Assembly: GCF_030929555.1 (NCBI RefSeq)
Contig: NZ_JAVFVT010000008.1
Coordinates: forward strand, 124,001 to 188,000
Reading direction: 5' to 3'
From: Paenibacillus sp. LHD-117
GTDB lineage: Bacteria; Bacillota; Bacilli; Paenibacillales; Paenibacillaceae
DNA: 64,000 bases
Part shown: one piece after another, positions 60,376 through 64,000 of the stretch
Layout of the letters: the number at the start of each line of letters is the position of its first letter
Position numbering within the stretch: position 1 is the stretch's first letter
Program-made: the position numbers and the translations under genes
Notes under the pieces: generated by a model
The model's input: only the letters and a program-made list of their open reading frames with translations
Database searches by the model: none
Told to the model about the DNA's origin: nothing

Positions 60376-62441
60376 GCAAAAAATACCCGCCGATCAGCGG
60401 CAAGCTGCCCGTGTTCATGCACGGCGCCGATTACAATCCGGATCAATGGCTGGATTCGCCGGAAGTGCTGGAGGAAGATATACGGCTGATGAAGCTGGCG
60501 CATTGCAACGTGATGGCTGTCGGCATCTTCGCATGGTCGGCAATCGAGCCTGAGGAAGGAAGGTTCGAATTCGGATGGCTGGACGCGGTGCTGGACCGCT
60601 TCGCGGCGAACGGCATTTATGCCTGGCTGGCAACGCCGAGCGGCGCGCGCCCGGCATGGATGTCGGAAACCTATCCCGAGGTGCTGCGCGTCGGCGGGAA
60701 TCGCGTTCGCAATCTTCATGGCGCTCGCCATAACCACTGCTTCACGTCGCCGGTCTACCGCGAGAAGGTCGCGATCATGAACCGCAAGCTGGCGGAACGT
60801 TACGCGAACCATCCGGCCATCATCGGTTGGCATATTTCGAACGAATACGGCGGAGAGTGCCACTGCGACTATTGCCAGGACGCCTTCCGCGGCTGGCTTC
60901 AGCGCAAATACGGCAGCATGGAAGCTTTGAATAAGGCATGGTGGGCAACGTTCTGGAGCCACACTTATACGAGCTGGTCGCAGGTGGAATCGCCGTCGCC
61001 GCAAGGAGAGAACGGCGTCCACGGCATGAATCTGGATTGGAAGCGGTTCGTGACCGACCAGACCGTCGATTTCTGCAAGGCGGAGATCGCGCCGCTAAGA
61101 GAGTACAATAAGGAGCTTCCCGTAACGGCGAATATGATGGATCTGTTCGAGGGGCTCGATTACTGGAAGTTTGCCGATGTGCTCGACGTCATCTCTTGGG
61201 ATGCGTATCCGACTTGGCATGAGCACGGGGACGATGGGAAGCTGGCGGCATGGTTCTCCATGAACCACGACATCTTCCGTTCGCTGAAAGGCGGGCAGCC
61301 GTTTATGCTGATGGAGAGCACGCCGAGCCTGACGAATTGGCAAGGCGTCAGCAAGCTGAAGCGGCCTGGCATGCATAAGTTGTCTTCGCTGCAAGCGGTC
61401 GCGCACGGCTCGGATACGGTGCAGTACTTTCAGTGGCGCAAGAGCCGCGGCTCCAGTGAGAAGTTCCACGGCGCGGTCGTGGATCATGTCGGGCACGAGC
61501 ATACGCGCGTCTTCCGCGACGTCGCCGAGTTGGGCGAGACGCTTGGCAAGCTCAGCGACGTCATCGGGACAAGCGTGCCAGCCGAAGCTGCAGTCATCTT
61601 CGATTGGGAGAACCGCTGGGCGGTGAAGGACGCGCAGGGGCCTCGCAACATGGGCATCCATTACGAGGAGACCGTGCTGCAGCATTACCGCGCCCTATGG
61701 GAGCAAGGCGTGCCGGTCGACGTGGTGTCGATGGACGCGGATTTCTCGAAGTACAAGCTTGTCGTCGCTCCGATGCTTTACATGGTGCGCCCGGGCGTGG
61801 GCGAACGCATCGAGGCGTTCGTCTCGAACGGCGGCACGTTCGTAGGCACATATTGGTCCGGCGTCGTCGACGAAAACGATCTCTGTTACCTCGGCGGATT
61901 CCCGGGGCCGCTGCGCAAGACGCTCGGCATCTGGGCGGAGGAAGCGGAAGGGCTGTACAACCACGACCGCAACGGCATCTCGCTTGTTGAAGGTAACGCA
62001 CTGGGCATGAGCGGAACGTTCGAGTCGCATGAGCTGTGCGAACTCGTTCATCTGGAAGGCGCGGAGGCGCTCGGCGCCTACACGGACGACTTCTACGCGG
62101 GACGTCCGGCGCTGACCGTGAACAAGCTGGGCGACGGCCGCGCGTATTACTTGGCGACACGGGCGCGCGAACCGTTCTACGACGCGTTCTATGGCGCGAT
62201 CGTTGCGGAAGCGGGCGTGGCGCGGGTGGTGGAAGCCGAGCTCCCGGCCGGCGTGACGGCACAGCTCCGCACCGACGGCGAGCGCGACTACGTTTTCCTG
62301 CTTAACTTCAGCGGTCGCGAGCAAGCCGTTACGCTTGACGGGCGTGACTATTCGGATGCGGTGACGGGAGAGAAAGTTGACGACACCATAACAATCGCAA
62401 CCAATGGGGTTAAGGTGTTGAGGAGGACGCGAGGGGAATAA
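60372..62441 (+). CDS. ganA: GH42 beta-galactosidase
   Basis: 689-aa cytoplasmic enzyme of glycoside hydrolase family 42, which releases galactose from beta-1,4-galacto-oligosaccharides. Family features: HGADYNPDQWLDSPEVLEED near the N-terminus, acid/base Glu158 in GWHISNEYGGECHCDYC, where the Cys residues form the metal cluster, nucleophile Glu315 in LMESTPSLTNW, then the trimerisation domain (AEAAVIFDWENRWAVKDAQ) and the C-terminal beta domain. ATG at 60372 overlaps the GH53 stop (ATGA), GGGGGAGGA upstream. Paired with GH53 and the sugar importer like the gan genes of Bacillus subtilis. Confidence 0.95.
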   Translation: MSKKYPPISGKLPVFMHGADYNPDQWLDSPEVLEEDIRLMKLAHCNVMAVGIFAWSAIEPEEGRFEFGWLDAVLDRFAANGIYAWLATPSGARPAWMSETYPEVLRVGGNRVRNLHGARHNHCFTSPVYREKVAIMNRKLAERYANHPAIIGWHISNEYGGECHCDYCQDAFRGWLQRKYGSMEALNKAWWATFWSHTYTSWSQVESPSPQGENGVHGMNLDWKRFVTDQTVDFCKAEIAPLREYNKELPVTANMMDLFEGLDYWKFADVLDVISWDAYPTWHEHGDDGKLAAWFSMNHDIFRSLKGGQPFMLMESTPSLTNWQGVSKLKRPGMHKLSSLQAVAHGSDTVQYFQWRKSRGSSEKFHGAVVDHVGHEHTRVFRDVAELGETLGKLSDVIGTSVPAEAAVIFDWENRWAVKDAQGPRNMGIHYEETVLQHYRALWEQGVPVDVVSMDADFSKYKLVVAPMLYMVRPGVGERIEAFVSNGGTFVGTYWSGVVDENDLCYLGGFPGPLRKTLGIWAEEAEGLYNHDRNGISLVEGNALGMSGTFESHELCELVHLEGAEALGAYTDDFYAGRPALTVNKLGDGRAYYLATRAREPFYDAFYGAIVAEAGVARVVEAELPAGVTAQLRTDGERDYVFLLNFSGREQAVTLDGRDYSDAVTGEKVDDTITIATNGVKVLRRTRGE

Positions 62442-62736
62442 GGAGCGTCCCATTCCATCTCGTCTCGAGCTGATAGTACAGCTTGCTGCATAATGAAGAG
62501 GTTTTCGTATTGTACTTTCACGCTTTTCCTCATACGTCTTCTCGTGTGAAGGAAAGTAAAGTATAATCGAACTTGTCATCAATATATGGTTTCAGCGTGA
62601 AGTACACGCCGTTTATCTCTCACCGGGATAAGCGGCGTTTTTTTTATTCCAAAGCAATATACACCCGCCTACCGGGTTTCACTTGGGCAGTTGCTGAATA
62701 GAATGTAACATACGAGACGACGGAGGAGGTCTGAAC
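62442..62736. other. Intergenic region before the aminotransferase gene
   Basis: About 295 bp holding a TATAAT at 62562-62567 without a clear -35, an imperfect pairing of TTTCAC/TCCTC with GTGAAGGAAA around 62516-62557, and the terminator at 62606-62645. No gene-like ORF on either strand. Confidence 0.5.
62606..62645 (+). terminator. Terminator upstream of the aminotransferase gene
   Basis: ACGCCGTTTATC and GATAAGCGGCGT form a 12-bp stem with one mismatch, followed by eight T. Confidence 0.85.
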
Positions 62737-63945
62737 ATGCCGAATCAGTCTTCACAGGATGCGATAACGCTTGCGGATCGGTACGGCGCCCGCAATTATA
62801 AGCCGCTGCCGATCGTTATTGCCGAGGCGCAAGGGATATGGGTGACCGATCCCGAGGGAAACCGGTACATGGATATGCTGAGCGCTTACTCCGCTTTGAA
62901 TCAAGGGCATCGGCATCCTCGAATTATCGGGGCGCTGAAGGAGCAGGCGGATAAGGTGACGCTAACCTCCCGAGCGTTCCACAACGAGGTATCGGGCGGC
63001 TTCTACGAGAAGCTTGCCGGGTATACCGGCAAAGGAGCCGTGCTTGCGATGAACACGGGAGCGGAGGCGGTGGAGACCGCGCTCAAGGCGGCGCGGAGAT
63101 GGGCGTACCGGAACAGGGACATACCGGAGAATGCCGCCGAGATCATCGTATGCGAAGGGAATTTTCACGGGCGAACGATTGCCGTTACGTCCTTTTCGAC
63201 GACGGAAGAATACAGGAAGGATTTCGGACCGTTCATGCCCGGATTCGTGACTGTGCCATACGGGGATCTAGACGCATTGGAAAAAGCTATGAGCCCTTGC
63301 ACCGCGGCATTCCTAGTAGAGCCGATACAGGGCGAAGCCGGGATCGTCATCCCACCGGACGGCTATTTGGCGGCTGCGGCCGAATTATGCGCCGAGCGCG
63401 GCATCCTGCTGGTGGCAGACGAGATTCAGACCGGCTTCGGTCGGACGGGCAGAAGCTTCGCGATGGACTGGGAGGGCGTGAAGCCCGATATTTACGTGCT
63501 CGGCAAAGCGCTCGGCGGCGGGGTGATGCCCGTATCCGCGATTGCCGCGGATAAAGGAATCATGGACGTATTCGAGCCCGGCTCCCACGGGTCGACGTTC
63601 GGCGGCAACCCGCTTGCCTGCGCGGTGGCGTCGGCGGCCATAGACGTGGTCATCGACGAGAAGCTGGCTGAACGCTCCGAAGCGCTAGGGACTTATTTTA
63701 TCAAGCGGCTGCAGGAAATCGCGTCTCCGATATTACGCGAGATTCGCGGCAGAGGGCTGTTCATCGGCATGGAACTGCTTGTTCCAGCGAGACCGTATTG
63801 CGAAGCGCTCATGAAGGAAGGGCTGTTGTGCAAAGAAACGCATGAGCGGACGATTCGTTTCGCTCCGCCTCTTATCATCGGGAAGCACGATATTGACTGG
63901 GCCGTACCGCGCATCGCGCAAGTTATCCAATCCGTCACTCCGTAA
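62737..63945 (+). CDS. rocD: Ornithine aminotransferase
   Basis: 402-aa PLP-dependent class III aminotransferase, which converts ornithine and 2-oxoglutarate to glutamate semialdehyde and glutamate in arginine and ornithine breakdown. RocD features: [68 protein letters not shown], the PLP region [12 protein letters not shown] and PLP-binding Lys257 in [15 protein letters not shown]. Full family length. ATG behind GGAGGAGG. Roc genes in Bacillus are often sigma-L dependent; I see no clear -24/-12 element here. Another gene begins about 35 bp after its stop. Confidence 0.95.
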   Translation: MPNQSSQDAITLADRYGARNYKPLPIVIAEAQGIWVTDPEGNRYMDMLSAYSALNQGHRHPRIIGALKEQADKVTLTSRAFHNEVSGGFYEKLAGYTGKGAVLAMNTGAEAVETALKAARRWAYRNRDIPENAAEIIVCEGNFHGRTIAVTSFSTTEEYRKDFGPFMPGFVTVPYGDLDALEKAMSPCTAAFLVEPIQGEAGIVIPPDGYLAAAAELCAERGILLVADEIQTGFGRTGRSFAMDWEGVKPDIYVLGKALGGGVMPVSAIAADKGIMDVFEPGSHGSTFGGNPLACAVASAAIDVVIDEKLAERSEALGTYFIKRLQEIASPILREIRGRGLFIGMELLVPARPYCEALMKEGLLCKETHERTIRFAPPLIIGKHDIDWAVPRIAQVIQSVTP

Positions 63946-63981
63946 CGAGACAGCGCAGAAACGAAGGAGAGGATGAGCAGC

Positions 63982-64000
63982 ATGAACATTTCGCGGGAGA
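63982..64000 (+). CDS. Start of a gene cut by the window end
   Basis: AAGGAGAGG is followed by in-frame ATGs at 63973 and 63982 (MNISRE...), a probable gene start directly downstream of rocD and in the same direction. Too little is visible to identify it. Confidence 0.4.

Noticed and set aside
62670..62735. Possible sigma-54 promoter for rocD (TTGGGCAGTTGCT)
   Set aside because: The spacing between GG and GC elements does not fit the -24/-12 rule.

Overview
The window looks like the chromosome of a spore-forming member of the Paenibacillaceae (Paenibacillus/Cohnella type). The reasons are strong AGGAGG-type ribosome binding sites with some TTG/GTG starts, spore genes (a gerA/gerC germinant-receptor pair and the small acid-soluble protein gene tlp behind a recognisable sigma-G promoter), S-layer homology domains, YesM/YesN-type two-component systems beside sugar ABC transporters, and dispersed palindromic intergenic repeats. 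Coding DNA is clearly GC-rich apart from one AT-rich island near 9.6-11.1 kb. No rRNA, tRNA, CRISPR array or phage module was seen.

Layout. 1-2.0 kb: end of a germinant-receptor operon. 2.1-8.8 kb: metabolic and transport genes (CE7 acetyl esterase, two SRPBCC proteins, TSUP exporter, GPH sugar symporter, EamA transporter, DeoR regulator). 8.9-11.1 kb: a decayed IS91-type transposase beside an AT-rich island encoding an unrecognised secreted protein and a 58-aa membrane protein. 11.2-12.9 kb: secreted alkaline phosphatase. 13.0-15.9 kb: ABC transporter with a His/Glu-rich FtsX-type permease and a lipoprotein resembling DUF3299. 16.0-19.6 kb: tlp and two tandem YcdB/YcdC-type exported proteins. 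19.8-28.3 kb: mixed single genes (Lin0512 protein, acyltransferase, FAD oxidoreductase, a DJ-1/GNAT fusion, an aminoglycoside nucleotidyltransferase-like and a phosphotransferase-like protein, exonuclease III), broken up by repeats. 28.6-32.3 kb: heterodimeric ABC exporter. 32.4-37.2 kb: leftward operon of response regulator, histidine kinase, MMPL transporter and small membrane protein. 37.4-43.0 kb: LTA-synthase-like sulfatase, TetR regulator with its operator, MATE pump, aldehyde dehydrogenase. 43.2-62.4 kb: galactan utilisation locus. 62.7 kb to end: ornithine aminotransferase and the first codons of another gene.

The galactan locus is the most coherent system. A large secreted GH53 endo-galactanase carries a galactan-binding-like module, a cohesin-like domain and three SLH repeats for cell-wall anchoring. 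The next gene, translationally coupled, encodes a small secreted protein with a similar binding module and a C-terminal type I dockerin. Together they could form a minimal two-component, cellulosome-like galactan-capturing surface complex. Downstream lie a YesM/YesN two-component system, a solute-binding lipoprotein, a second (OmpR-type) two-component system, two permeases separated by a striking nested hairpin, a GH53 enzyme without signal peptide, and a GH42 beta-galactosidase. The inferred flow is: surface cleavage of galactan, ABC import of oligosaccharides, then cytoplasmic cleavage to galactose. No ATPase gene is present for the importer, as is common for this class, which can share an MsmX-like ATPase encoded elsewhere.

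Non-coding structure is rich. There are two inverted copies of a ~190-bp element with TAACGGA modules spaced exactly 50 bp apart, a 209-bp MITE-like element with perfect 13-bp terminal repeats plus a solo fragment of it 23 kb away flanked by a 13-bp direct repeat, and a composite inverted repeat between convergent genes.
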